Assembly: GCA_963920635.1 (NCBI GenBank)
Contig: OY987298.1
Coordinates: 39,959,787 to 40,023,786 of the forward strand
Reading direction: 5' to 3'
Length of the DNA stretch: 64,000 nt
Source of the DNA: Pseudeuparius sepicola
Taxonomy: Eukaryota > Arthropoda > Insecta > Coleoptera > Anthribidae
Part shown: positions 1 through 11,189 of the stretch, in pieces
Layout: each line of letters begins with the position of its first letter
Position numbering within the stretch: position 1 is the stretch's first letter
The notes under the pieces: model-generated
The model's database searches: none
What the model saw: only the letters and a program-made list of their open reading frames with translations
What the model was told of the DNA's origin: nothing
Position numbers and translations under genes: made by a program

Positions 1-1045
1 ACTTTTTAATGTCGTCGTATATTAAACACGAATATTTTACGCAAGTTTTTTTATACATAGGTTCAAGTTTCACATTACTGCAAGATAAACTTTCAGAAAT
101 ACTTCGCCGTCTCCAACACAGACCGTTTCCTTTGTCGAAGTTTTTCTACACTTTTTAATTTGGCACGTGTCTGAGGTATCTTTTATTTTTATTTCTCATA
201 GTTGGTACAGCTCTGACATTCGAATAATCCTTGGGTCACAAATTATCGATAGCTTTGTTCAAATTCTACATGGAACTGATCCAGTTATGTTCGATAAAAT
301 GTATTATTTCTATTATTTGTTGATATAGGCGATATATTATGTTATTATTTTTGCATATTTTTGTTGTTTGAATTGTCTTTTGTGAAACGTATTTATGCCG
401 AATTTTTCTATTGTCGTAGACCTCAAATTATTAACATTTCAAGTGTCATCTCAATTTCCAACTTAATTTCCATGTCGAAAGTCAGACCTTTATTTATAAA
501 TTGTTGCGATATTTAAAGATCCCAAATTTGGTCAAGTTTATGGTTATGCAAGGTGTGTTTTTATGGTGCCGGCCACTGTTGCCTTTATGACAGTGATATT
601 ATCTACCAGTGCTGTTGCCGTTTGCCAGTCAGAGGATTTTGGTTAATCGAGAGAAGGTCGAAGATTGGTTGTGTGGAAACGTATGGTTTTACGTTAGAAT
701 AATCGGATCTGACGTTACACCAAGATAAGCACTTTTATTGGTTGTTTTACCTTGACTGATTACCAGAATCTATCGTTCGGTCCATTTGCACCGCTGTAAC
801 CTTCAAATCGATGACATATATACTTTTGTTTATTTGCTTTATAGAGCTACGAAGGCTTATATATTAGCTGCTTTTATTTATCAAGTTACGAAAGCTTATC
901 TATTTTTGTTTATTGAGCTGCAAATGCCTCAGTTTGTTATAAATATACGTTTCTTACTTTATCGTTATTATTGCTATTTTTGAAAAGTACCTTGCCCGTT
1001 TTGCTTGTGTACCCTTGATACATATTTTCGTTATTTTGTAAATAT
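1..1045. other. AT-rich non-coding stretch, no gene seen
   Basis: I see no coding region, RNA gene or clear mobile-element boundary here. The only structure is a weak direct repeat at about 825-930, where a phrase containing TACGAAGGCTTATATATT returns about 50 bases later as TACGAAAGCTTATCTATTT. This may be decayed minisatellite. The short open frames are AT-rich and show no domain. Confidence 0.6.
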
Positions 1046-1207
1046 TTAAGCCTGGTTCATACAGCTTCTTTATCTTTTAATTTTTCTTTATCTTTAAGAA
1101 ATATTAAATGTCATTGGTCAGTTCAAATCAAGGGACAAATGCCATTGGTTATTTCTTAAAGATAAAGTAAAATTAAAAGATAAAGAAGCTGCATGAACCA
1201 GGCTTTA
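1046..1207. mobile_element. Short palindromic MITE, PIF/Harbinger-like
   Basis: A 156-bp element (1049-1204) is almost one long hairpin. Both ends read AGCCTGGTTCAT inward and continue through an imperfect match containing CTTCTTTATCTTTTAA. It is flanked on both sides by TTA (1046-1048 and 1205-1207). A 3-bp TWA duplication is the established signature of PIF/Harbinger insertions, so this is probably a non-autonomous Harbinger derivative. No coding capacity. The class rests only on the 3-bp duplication. Confidence 0.7.
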
Positions 1208-1670
1208 GTTTTAGAAACAAATTCAGTATAATGTCGACATTTAAAGGCAATGTTAATTATTTATTGAGTTGAGACTTAAAAAATACCTATTATTTTTGTT
1301 CCGATTTGAAGGCAAATATTTATAAATTTACTTGCTAAATTTTGACTTGTTTTGTTTATAAATGACAAGTATGTAAATATGTCTAGTTGGGTTAAAGAAA
1401 ATCTTTCTTTTATTTTGGTTAGAATTTCAGTTTTGAAAATATCTAACATTGATTTTCATTTCTGTGTATCTTAAATTTTTTATCTTATTAGAAATTAGCA
1501 CACAAAATGGTGCAAACTTGACTGATACAATTTAAAAATGCATCTTCCTTTTTCTTCTGTCTCTATGCAGATGGGGCCCACAGCCTTTCGAGTTAAAAAT
1601 ACCCTTTAATTACTTGAACCACCCCTTTTATGCTACTCCAACAAACTCTGACTCTGACCTCTGACACAGT
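1208..1670. other. AT-rich spacer, no feature seen
   Basis: No gene, RNA or bounded repeat can be supported. It lies between two terminal-inverted-repeat elements. Confidence 0.5.
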
Positions 1671-1901
1671 ACAGAGAGTCCATCTTGTCAAATATGTCAA
1701 ATGGAGCCCAGCAACTTTTACGTAATTTTTCACACACCCGATAAGATCGTCCAGATAAACTATGAAGTAGACTGCGTTTCTCATTTATTATAGATTAATT
1801 TAAAACTGAGACGGAAGATCCACAGTGACCTACAATGGATTAATTAGGTACCCTTTAAAGTTGGGCTCCATTTGACATATTTGAGAAGATTAACTCTCTG
1901 T
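1671..1901. repeat. Inverted-repeat element sharing ends with the 48.6-kb repeat
   Basis: The ends ACAGAGAG (1671) and CTCTCTGT (ending 1901) are inverted. Inside them the words CATCTTGTCAAATATGTC and GACATATTTGAGAAGAT are also inverted. The same ACAGAGAG..CATCTTGTCAAA terminus recurs at about 48.61 kb and, in reverse, at 45.26-45.29 kb, where it bounds Penelope-like sequence. This piece may therefore be a terminal derivative of that element. A separate MITE begins immediately to its right. Confidence 0.5.
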
Positions 1902-2095
1902 ATTCTGGCGTTGACTAACGTATTAATAAGACTTCTCACGGCTATAGCTTCATATTCTGAAAAGTAGATGGCGCCTATGGTCAACAATGGATTTTGCATT
2001 GGATTTTGTCTCCTGTAAGCGCATGGTGAGCCAGAGAACTGTCAAACATGACAGCCGTGAGCACTCTTTATTAATACGTCAGTCAACGATTCTGG
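1902..2095. mobile_element. 180-bp TIR MITE, copy 1, 7-bp TSD
   Basis: The element (1909-2088) starts CGTTGACTAACGTATTAATA and ends with the complement of CGTTGACTGACGTATTAATA. The terminal match covers roughly 40 bases including CTCACGGCT. It is flanked by an exact 7-bp direct repeat ATTCTGG (1902-1908, 2089-2095). A second copy lies at 34915-35101. No coding capacity. The 7-8 bp duplication is compatible with hAT-type integration, but the superfamily is not certain. Confidence 0.8.
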
Positions 2096-2750
2096 TCTTC
2101 TCTGTGCTGCTATATAACGTCACAAATCAAGGCTCGTCCCTACATAAAAATTTTTAATTAATAACTACGTTATATTTTAGGTAATTTATAAAAAAAGAAT
2201 AATTTCAAAGCACTACAATTTTTGTCTTGATCTGTTTCTCCTCCGACCAATAGGTACAGATTGCACCTACTATTTTCATTTATTCAACTGGGACCAATCT
2301 TGTTTTGGATGTTCCCATTTTGTTTCCGCTGCGGAAATAAGGGACCTCCCTATATACATATTTGAAAATATCATTCGGCGTATAGGCGTGTTTTCCCATA
2401 GAAGGGCGCCGCTTGGTTATGTGAGGTTTGTCACAATCCAACGATCGCGTTTAGCGGTACGCACATGCGAAAAGGGATAAGGAATAGCTTCATTTTGCAT
2501 AAGGAGATCTGCGAGGGTGGCAATAACCCTGGCCCTTTTTTGGGGGCATATCCAGGCCTGCAGGGTGAAGATTAGGGATCATTTGATACAGGCATCTCTT
2601 TTCAGCTTTCCAGTAAACACTTATTTTCTACGTAACATTGTAACAATTTCTAACATTGAGTTAATGAAGCCAACTATAAATCGATTAATAAGATTAATCG
2701 TTGTTTCAAAATATTATAAATATTAATTCCCACTTACTAATCTAAGATGT
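2096..2750. other. Non-coding, no bounded feature
   Basis: Mixed composition with a moderately GC-rich part near 2320-2580. I find no supported gene. The open frame at 2517-2726 has no recognisable domain and no promoter or splice context, so I leave it out. Confidence 0.5.
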
Positions 2751-3854
2751 ACAGGGTGAGTCATTAGTAATGGCACATATAGTGCAACCGCATATATTTT
2801 GGGCCTAATATTACGATTGAGGCCAATATGCCTTATAGAAATGTTGTTTGTTTAAGAGATATAGTTAATTTTTTAAATTGAATTATGGCTACATCTCCCA
2901 AACTAATCAAGCTGCTGAACTGAAATGTGTGTTTTTGGGGATGGAGAATAATCAAAAAATGTCAATATCTACGCATCTGACAGAGGGCGCCACTTATTTT
3001 TGGATCGTGTTTGACTCCTAACTGTTTTGAGGTTATCTTTTTGGCCCTGCTGGTCAGTCACTTTAGTGCACCATTTCATTCTGCAACAAAAAGGTACTCT
3101 TGTTTCATAACGACCAAATAAACCGTTTGCGTTTAAATTGCCAAAACGTGCCCCAAAAACACCAGTTGACTTTAATATTCGAAAAATAAAATTTTCACCT
3201 ACTACTTTCAAAGGTTGCAGATCAACTCTACATTGAAAATGAAGAAAAAAATGCCAAATGAACATTGGTCGAAACACATTTGTTTCTTTGAAATAGGGTG
3301 TCCAAATTTTGTCGAGTTTCAATCCGTTCCATTTTGAAAGTGAACATTTTTTGATACATTGTTCATATGGTTTTTTCTCTCTCTTTAAATGGTACAGTCG
3401 TTATGCAATATTTGAAAGCAGTAGGTGAATATTTTATTTTTCGAATCTTCAAGTCAACAGGTGTTTTGGGGAACGTTTTGGCAATTTCATCGCAAACGGT
3501 TGATTTGATGGTTATGACACAAGAGTACCTACCTTTTTGTTGCAGAATGAAAAGATGTACTAAAATGATGGGCCTGCAGAACCAAAAAGACAACCTCAAA
3601 AAAGTAAAAGCACTATCCAAAAACAGACCAAGTGGCGCCCTCTGTAAGATACGTAGAAATTGGCATTTTCAGCTTATTCTCCATACCCAAAAAGCAGCTT
3701 GATTCGTTCGGGAGATGTAACCATAAATCAATTTCATAAAATGAACTTTAACGCCCTGTATCTCTTAAGCAAGCAACATATTAGCCCCAATCATAATATT
3801 TTGGCCCAAAGTATATGCGGTTGCACTATGTGCCATTACTAATGACTCATTCTG
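2751..3854. mobile_element. 1.1-kb fold-back element (ACAGGGTG ends)
   Basis: The left end ACAGGGTGAGTCATTAGTAA is mirrored at the right end (complement reads ACAGAATGAGTCATTAGTAA). Matching continues inward through most of both halves, for example CATATAGTGCAACCGCATAT on the left with its complement near 3810-3830. The whole unit can fold into one imperfect hairpin. The open frames inside mirror each other and are products of the palindrome rather than genes. It belongs to a set of ACAGGGTG-ended fold-backs in this window. Confidence 0.8.
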
Positions 3855-5410
3855 TAAATTCTTAAATTCTGAGAAGAAAGAAAAAAATTGGAAAAATATC
3901 AGGGAATGGTTTTCAAAATATGACATCACAATGTTATTCATAATCTTCAAATGTAGTTGTTATACACTGGGAAAGGGGAACCCCGGCCACAGATAATAAT
4001 TATTTGTGGCCTATAATTTCAATAGTATAATAATTCCTTCCTAACCCCGCACCCATCTGGTACTCCTGGCTGACTGCGCGAGTAAAATAATGGTATCTGA
4101 TACCGTCGAGGGGGAGGTTACGTGCCCTGTCGATTGCCAGCGTTGCCAACTACACTGATTTATCTAGGATCTCATGATTTCCATTTGCCAACACTACACC
4201 TGCTCCTAAGCACGTGTGGTATTCTCGGGAATTCTTGGCATTACCCACCCCTTGGCACTGAGGCACGAAAGATGGTATACCGTATACCAAAATGTGATGA
4301 GTAATTAGTAATCTTCTTGCACTTATTGTCTGTGCGTGCGCCTGCTTATTTATTATAAGGTCAGGTGGCCTAATTTTAAGCAGGCATCGGAACAAGTCCT
4401 ATTTGGTACGCACCCCTGTTGTTTATGAACTTTACCCGGCAGCCTCGGGAAATAGAACTGATGCTAACGATGAGACGTTTACGTTTCTCTTCTTTTTCTG
4501 GGAGCGATTCCTTCAAATATTTACGGATGTTCCGAGGACATGCTCTACTGGGGTGCTGTAAAGATACCAATATTTTTATTTCTTGCAGAGAGATAAACTT
4601 AGGAGATATTTTTTGATTCGGAGCGGGAAAAATGTAGACGCAACAAAATTTTTATAAAAAAATGGAAAAAAGATAAAATAATATCATATTAATTTAAAGG
4701 TTGGCTTTTTATTTTGGTATAGTTGGTTTGAGATAATGCAAATACGTATCAACGTTACCTTTCACATTAAAGTTAAAATGGAATTCTGGGATTATAAAAT
4801 TCAATAAGAAACTTCAATAGGAATTAATATTACATTCGATAATTTCAAGATGCCAGAAATCTATAATCTTGTAAAATATAGATTTAATCGAATTCATATC
4901 CAATTTCCTAGAAAAGCGTTTATCTTGGACAGTTATTAATGATAGGGAATATATCTACCACTCATATTTCTATAGTTGTGACTAGGTAGTGGGGTGGACC
5001 CAAAAAACTTTTTTTTTTTGGAAACGCTATATTGTGGAAACTTGCCTCTAGGACAGATTAGTAAAATGTCGCAAATAATAAAAATAATTTTTGAACCCCA
5101 GCGCATTGTACTTATTTTTTTAAAATTTTTAAAAATCAAACGATTTTACAAGATTTGTTTAGTACTTATCCAATTATATATTAAACTGCTATAGAGAAAA
5201 AATTTTAAAAGAAAGATCAAAGAACACCTACAAATAGTAAAACAGTCAACATTTTTTCATTTATACGGTAGCGCAAGCGCAAAGAATACAAAAATTCTTA
5301 ATTTGCTGCAATTAACGTGCATGCTAGCTGTCTACAGCCTGGCATGCCGTGTATAGTATTTTTTTAGGTCATCACTGCTGTGTGTATTTGCTCTATAATG
5401 TTGGTAATAC
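3855..5410. other. Non-coding, small palindrome only
   Basis: No gene can be supported. A short near-perfect palindrome GGCCACAGATAATAAT../..ATTATTTGTGGCC sits at 3986-4012. The 4030-4560 part is more GC-balanced than its flanks, with short frames on both strands but no domain. The remainder is AT-rich. Confidence 0.5.
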
Positions 5411-5599
5411 AACAACATAATGAAAATATGAATAAATGAACCATAGGTGTTATGGGAAGTAGTAGGACTGTTTCATAGGACCGCGGGTTCGTTGCGAAAT
5501 TGAGGTTGAAAAGGTGAAAAATACGAAAGTAAGAATTGAAAACGAATCAAATAAATTTCGGATGTTCGCCTACCTTTTTTCGTGTTCTTGGAGTCTTGG

Positions 5600-5815
5600 A
5601 GTCATGAAGGGTCTTCAAAATACAGGTGCGGGACGTCCCGTTGGCTCTTCATTCTTTTGCAAATCGGTTGTCTTGCTTGTGTGCGATGAAAATTTAATAT
5701 TTTTGCGAGCGACGCGATCTTGTCCACCTCGTTCCCGGCGCGTTCGAACTCTCGTCTTCTTCCTCGGCCACTTTTGGTACTATCCACGCGCATGCGCAAT
5801 GGCGGGCGAACATTT
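5600..5815 (-). promoter_or_regulatory. CpG-rich promoter candidate with NRF1-like palindrome
   Basis: A CpG-rich patch in AT-rich surroundings holds the palindrome GCGCATGCGC (5788-5797) directly next to CCGCCATT (minus strand). NRF1/Ewg and YY1/Pho motifs of this kind are known in metazoan housekeeping promoters. A 63-codon minus-strand frame starts within the palindrome (ATG at 5793) and stops at 5602. Shortly after it the minus strand reads AAAAAAGGTAGGCG, a possible splice donor. It could be the promoter and first exon of a minus-strand transcript. No downstream exon was found, so this remains a candidate. Confidence 0.35.
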
Positions 5816-5930
5816 TACGCGCGTAGAATTTAATTTAAATTTTTAAATATATTAATCCCAACAAATAAAAATATACACATTGTGTTTTGTTTATAAATTC
5901 CCTAACAATAGGTATACACAATTATACAAG

Positions 5931-5936
5931 TTTATT
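5931..5936 (-). terminator. Poly(A) signal AATAAA for the 6.0-kb exon
   Basis: On the minus strand AATAAA occurs about 70 bases beyond the stop codon of the exon candidate at 6008-6328, a normal spacing for an insect 3' UTR. Confidence 0.4.
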
Positions 5937-6007
5937 AGGTTCGAGACCACTTAAAACTATTTTAAATCATAGTTCTTTACTTGTATTTACTTGGTAGGCA
6001 GATTAAA

Positions 6008-6328
6008 CTAACTTTTACTAAGAACAACTTGGCATTCAAGCTCTTGAGAGTAGCGTAGTTCCAATGGAACTATCTCTGTTCTTGACTCAGACGATTTTTT
6101 GGGACGCCTCTGGCTGAGCAGTTTTACGCTGCTGCTTTCCACTGCTTGAGTGTGGCAGGGGAATTTGTCAAAATTCCGTTCATCTGCTGTTCCACCCGAT
6201 GTGATTTTTGACCAGATATTTTCGTCAGACACTCTTCGCAATAAAGGTGGTGGTGAAAAAGTAGTGGTGAACTGGTGATCAATAATTTCGATGTATTTTC
6301 TTGCTTGCAAGTTACTTTTATAATTCTC
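6008..6328 (-). CDS. Terminal-exon candidate of an unrecognised protein
   Basis: A 106-codon minus-strand frame opens exactly after an in-frame TAG that forms part of an acceptor-like GTAGGTTTTAG/GAG, so the exon would begin at 6328 in phase 0. The peptide is not low-complexity. It has a Pro-rich FSPPPLLRR patch (about residues 22-30), a basic QRRPKKSSESR stretch near residue 75 and ends VVLSKS. It contains no in-frame ATG near the start, which fits an internal or terminal exon. A poly(A) signal follows. I do not recognise the family and could not find the upstream exon, so a decayed transposon gene is equally possible. Confidence 0.35.
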   Translation of the reverse strand, partial: ENYKSNLQARKYIEIIDHQFTTTFSPPPLLRRVSDENIWSKITSGGTADERNFDKFPCHTQAVESSSVKLLSQRRPKKSSESRTEIVPLELRYSQELECQVVLSKS

Positions 6329-6832
6329 CTAAAACCTACCTCTGATATGGCCCCTTTCGGCGATAGCCGGAAATGTTTTTACTTTGGATGTACCTAGTTT
6401 TACATTTTTTAATTTTTTTATTTAATCACAGTAGACCGAGCTGCCTCAAAATTGGGATTCTGGCATAACTACTTATTCCAAACAACTTCTCCTTAGGTAC
6501 CTATAAAAGCTTTTCATATCTTTAAAAATAATTATTATAGTTTACTCTTTGCGTTTATCTTTTATATCGAGATCTATGGCATACTTCCTGAGACATTGTT
6601 CAAAAATCCGAAACTTGCCCAAATTTCTTTGGAGTTTTTCTTTTCTTTCAAGAGTTACCGAAAATGTTATCTCTAGCAGTGGCGGACTGGCTCTTCAAAA
6701 ATAGGTCGGCTAGGCCCTTGGCCACAGGGGCGCTACATTTGAATTGGTGGAATAATATTTAGATTTCGCGACGCGTGACTCATGGCATTTACTCAAAGAC
6801 TAAATAAAATCCTCTGTCGCCTATTCTCTACT
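6329..6832. other. Spacer without supported feature
   Basis: AT-rich. A patch near 6680-6760 (GGCCCTTGGCCACAGG) is more GC-rich but gives no gene. I looked here for an exon upstream of the 6.0-kb frame and found none that is convincing. Confidence 0.45.
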
Positions 6833-7991
6833 GGGTTTCCCAACGAAAATTTGACCCCCAAAAATTAGAAAACCGAACAATATTTGAAAATTCTCCGAGA
6901 TCCGTCGTTTTTTGTCCTTGGGGGGAGCTTTTTTTACAGTCAAGCCAACTCGATATGTTCATCCCCCTAATCCTTAGCAAATCCAACTTTAAAATTTCAA
7001 ATGGAACTACCCCATTTGTGGCGCATCATTTTAATGCCCTTTTAATTGCGAATAAGTGATGCGTCGTTTTTAGAAATCTGTTGAGATTTGACAGAATTAT
7101 TGGCTAAAAACGGAAAGTTATATAACAATTCACTGTACTCGTAGTAATTTCTTACACAAATGCTTCGCCACTAATAAGTTTTTTATCTACTACACATGAC
7201 CAAATTACCTAGTTTTTATTGACGTGTCGATCAGTTTACAAAAAAGGCACAAATGAAAAAACTGAAACAAAACAAAAAGTTCATACAAAATTCAAACCTT
7301 ATATTTTTTAAAATAACAAAAAGGCACTGTCACAAAAAAGTCCCCGTTTTTTTGCTTGTAACTACGAAATCGTTAGTTTCAGCCAGCTATTGAAAGTGTT
7401 AACGTGTTTTTGAAATGGTTTATTTATTTATACAAATTGCAACAATTTCTACCCTTTCCGCGATAGAATAAACCACTTTCAATAGCAGGCTGAAACTAAC
7501 GATTTCGTGGTTACAAGCAAAAAAATCGGGAACTTTTTGTGTGACGGAGACTTTTTGGTTGCATATTTAAAAAACTATAAAGTTTGAATTCGTATATGAA
7601 CTTTTTTTGTTTTGCTTCAGCTTTTTCATTTGTGACTCTTTTGTAAACTGATCGACACGTCCATAAAAACTAGGTAATTTGGTCGGGTGTAGTAGATAAA
7701 AAACTTATTAGTGGCGGGCATTTGTGTAGAAATTACTACGCGTACAGTGGATTGTCAACTTTCCGTTTTTAGCCAATAATTGATCACTGTATTTGCAATA
7801 AAAAGGGCTTTAAAATGATGCGCCACAAGGGGGTAGTTCCATTTTAATGTTGGGGTTGCTAGGGATTAGGGGGATGAACATATCGGGTTGGCTTGACTGT
7901 CAAAAAAGCTCCCACCAAAAACAAAAATCAACGGGTCTCTGCCAATTTTCAAATATTTGTCCGTTTTATAATTTGGGGGGTCAAAAATTTA
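6833..7991. mobile_element. 1.16-kb fold-back element, copy 1
   Basis: The left arm begins GGGTTTCCCAACGAAAATTT. The right arm is its inverted partner but lacks the last bases and stops near TTGGGGGGTCAAAAATTT. Arms match through CTCGATATGTTCATCCCCCT and CTGATCGACACGT-type words down to a centre at about 7420-7450. A longer second copy lies at 27204-28485. There are no coding frames beyond palindrome artefacts. Confidence 0.8.
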
Positions 7992-8275
7992 CTTATTTTT
8001 ATTTTATGTAATTTTAATCGATATATCACAAGCGCTACGTAGGTATTTTTTGCGCTAGCCTAATTTATAATTTTTTCAAGAAAATAAATGAAAATTTAGG
8101 GATGTTGGCAAAATGCTTTGAAGTTTCGGATGAATAAACTACAGTTATCTACTTAATTAACCTATTTAATTAAAAATACTTAATTAAATTAATCAGTCAA
8201 ATTACTTTATTTAATTACTTGATTAAATTGCTAAGTTAAATTAAAAATTAGTTGAATGTAGATTTTAAACTGTAT
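7992..8275. other. AT-rich spacer between two fold-backs
   Basis: Dominated by TTAATTAA-like words at 8150-8250. Similar words (GATTAAATCGCTTAGTTAAT) flank the next fold-back on its right at about 9545-9565, which suggests that fold-back landed inside an older TTAATTAA-rich repeat. Confidence 0.4.
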
Positions 8276-9531
8276 ACAGGGTGTCTACTTTTAAGGGTAT
8301 ACAAATCGATAAAAAATGTATTTTGTGAGATATTTTCAAAAACCTTTTTTTGTTCGAAAGGTCTTCAAAAAACGCTTCTTTTGACGTTTTTACTTTTGTC
8401 AAAATGGAAATCCAGGGACGGCTGCGATTTTTTTATACCCCGATTTTCACAAAAACCATTTATCGATTTTTTTATTTAAAATCTGACCCCACAGCGTTAA
8501 TCAGAACACCCAAAAACCCCTATAAACCAAATTTGAATAAAAAATATACAGGGAGTTCCATTCTGCAGGGTGTCAATGTTGAGCAAAATAGGAATTTTCA
8601 AGGCACCTGCAAAGTCAAGTGTGCCATGGAATCCCCTCAAAACAGTTAAATGGTTAATAGGACCACTCAAGGTGTTGGTGTGCAGAGGTCCAATTCAAAA
8701 TATACAGAATGTTCTTATCTGTGCCATCTCAAAATGCTGAATTTTTATGGAAACTTTATACGGGTCATGAGTGCTGTGGAATCATTGAAAAAATATTGAT
8801 AAACACAAAAGTAATGTATTTCTTTACAAAATGCCAACTAACAAATAAAAACGATTTAAATTATTGGACCTTACTCAACAAAGTCACTGTCTAAGATGAT
8901 ACATTTTCTGTGCGTTTCCGGTTGTGGCACACCAGCCACCTTAACTGATATGGACTTACTGACTAGCAGACTTCTGTATTTTTTAGATTTAGTTCGTTTA
9001 TAGTGTGTGTAGCGGTTTTGATATACTCGATTTTTGATCAGTATAAAGTTCCAAAAATTCAGTAATTTGAGATGGCACAGATAAGAACGCTCTGTATATT
9101 TTGTATTGGATCTTTGCACACCAACACCTTGAGTGGTCCTATTGACCATTCAACTGTTTTGAGGGGATTCCATGGCACTCTTGACTTGGCAGATGCCTTT
9201 AAAATTCCTATTTTGCTCAACTTTGACACCCTGCAGAATGGAACTCCCTATATATTTTTTATTCAAATTTAGTACATAGGGGTTTCCGGGTGTTCTGATT
9301 AACGCTGAGGGGTCAGATTTTAAATAAAAAAATCGCTAAATGGTTTTCGTAAAAATCGGGGGTATAAAAAATCGCAGGCGGCCCTGGATTTGCATTTTGA
9401 AAATGGCAGAAAGGCCAAAAGAAGCGGTTTTTGAAGGCCTTTCGAACAAAAAAAGGTTTTTGAAAATATCTCACAAAATACATTTTTTATCGATTTGTAT
9501 AGGTACACTACTTAAAAGTAGACACCCTGTA
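8276..9531. mobile_element. 1.26-kb fold-back element (TACAGGGTGTC ends)
   Basis: The left end ACAGGGTGTCTACTTTTAAG is matched by the complement of the right end CTTAAAAGTAGACACCCTGT. Arms match almost throughout, for example GTTCCATTCTGCAGGGTGTC with its partner near 9228-9240. TA bases flank each end, as expected for TA-targeting Tc1/mariner-type integration. Frames of up to 99 codons are mirrored copies of non-coding palindrome and are not called as genes. Confidence 0.85.
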
Positions 9532-9995
9532 TGTTGATAAATTAGATTAAATCGCTTAGTTAATGAGTAATTTTATTTAGCCGAACTTTCGAGGCATTTT
9601 GCCATGCCGTGTAAGTTTTCATTTTTTCCCCCAAAAAATTAAAAATCAGGCTAGCGCAAAGTGCATAAAATAGGTAATTTTTTTTACGCCATGAACTGCT
9701 ATAGGTAATTGAGTTACTTAAGTGCAAAGAGAACACCCAGTAAACTGCAGCATTTTTACAAAATATTTTTGAGTTAAAAAAAATTATATGGATTGAGTAG
9801 GTAGTATGTATTGATAAGTAGGTATATATGATAAGTAAATTATGTCGTTTCTACTGATATTCACATAATATTATGTCTACACTGACCTCAATTTATTGAC
9901 GGTTACTGGGAGCTACACCAAAATATTAGTCCAGGATATAGAGTTATATACCCACAGAAAATATACGCTACACGGATATTGTCTATGTGGTTATA
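9532..9995. other. Non-coding spacer
   Basis: AT-rich with no bounded feature visible. Confidence 0.5.
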
Positions 9996-10270
9996 CAGTG
10001 ACCGGCAGAAAGTTGGACACAAATGGAAAACTTTTTTATTATTAATTTCTCAGAAAATTTTATTCTAGGTAAAAGTTGGTGCGTCATTTCAAACTCAAAA
10101 TGCACATATCAAAATTTAAATATCTCTTTTTGTATACGAGGTAGATTCAAAAATGTCAAAATAACTCAAGAGTAAAGTACCCTTATTTTTTAAAATACGG
10201 TAAAAAGTTTTTTTTTTTAATTTAATTTAAAAATATTAAATTTTTGTGTCCAACTTTCTGCCGGTCCCTG
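9996..10270. mobile_element. 275-bp Tc1/mariner-like MITE
   Basis: Ends are CAGTGACCGGCAGAAAGTTG and the complement of CAGGGACCGGCAGAAAGTTG, followed inward by GACACAAA on both sides. The flanks share TTATA (left TTATA then CAGTG; right CCCTG then TTATA). CAGTG-initiated TIRs are common in Tc1-like elements. The interior is AT-rich and non-coding. A truncated terminus of the same family (GTGACCGGCAGAA) lies at about 21274. Confidence 0.75.
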
Positions 10271-10399
10271 TTATACCCACGTTATACCAATTACTATGCC
10301 TATATAAGAGATGGCGGCTCATAGATGAGGCTTTGGAATGGAGCTCTTAAAGAACTGCATTTTAAAATAATATAAATATTTTGTATTAAGACCCTGTGT

Positions 10400-10965
10400 T
10401 TGTTTAAATTTTTAGCCATCTTCTGCATTCTTCTGCATGACTGCTTGCTGCCGTTTTGCACGGATGGGGAGCCGAGGAACCGGCCTGTGATAGGACAGGA
10501 ATACTTAGGTCTGTCTTCTCATGGCGAACGGGTGCATTTATTAACAACGGCCAACTGTTCCGCGCGTGGAAATGACCGCGCACTCCGGCAAAAGTAGATT
10601 TCCGAATAAATCTCTTATTTCATTAAACGCTTTGATTGGAGCTTTTGCGTGGCCACCAGACCGTGCGCGCGCTGTGAATACAACGCGGATCAATGACTCC
10701 CGTCCATCGGGCTGAAGCCTACACGAGTTTTTTGCTGATTACACCGGCGGCGCAGCTAGGCCGGATTTTTCGACGGCCGGGGACTATACAATACAGTCGT
10801 CCCTGATCGATAAATGGGACCCTCTTCGAATGAGCGACCTGCGTACGATTCACCAACTTGTCTCAATAGAATTGCACGGAGGAAATAACAAGGGGCGTGA
10901 TCAATAATCGATAAATTATATCTTACCCTGCACATCCGGGTTGCGGTCAAACCGTGAACGACACA
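10400..10965. promoter_or_regulatory. GC-balanced block with homeodomain-type motifs
   Basis: This block is clearly less AT-rich than its surroundings and has no repeat structure. It contains several homeodomain or Hox/Pbx-like words: GCATTTATTAAC, CTTTGATTGG, ATCGATAAATGG and TGATCAATAATCGATAAA. No long open frame shows codon structure. Such unique islands in transposon-rich insect intergenic DNA are often developmental enhancers, but here that is inference from composition and motifs only. Confidence 0.3.
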
Positions 10966-11189
10966 GCTTTATTTTTTCACCACTTAATACAAAGATTACT
11001 CTAACTCTATGTTTATCGGGACAAGGATTCTATAAAATCGATTTATTAAGTTCATGTAAAAGTCAAGCGGTTGTATGAAAATTTGATATGTGTATTGATA
11101 TTATTGGTAGCACTACTGCGGTGATGATTAGTTAATTACGAAAATGGTCATATTTTTGAGATAGTCTCCCAACTTCAGCGATATTCAGT
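10966..11189. other. AT-rich spacer
   Basis: No feature visible. Confidence 0.5.

Noticed and set aside
8252..9537. Several 60-99 codon frames on both strands
   Set aside because: Mirror copies produced by the two arms of a fold-back element.
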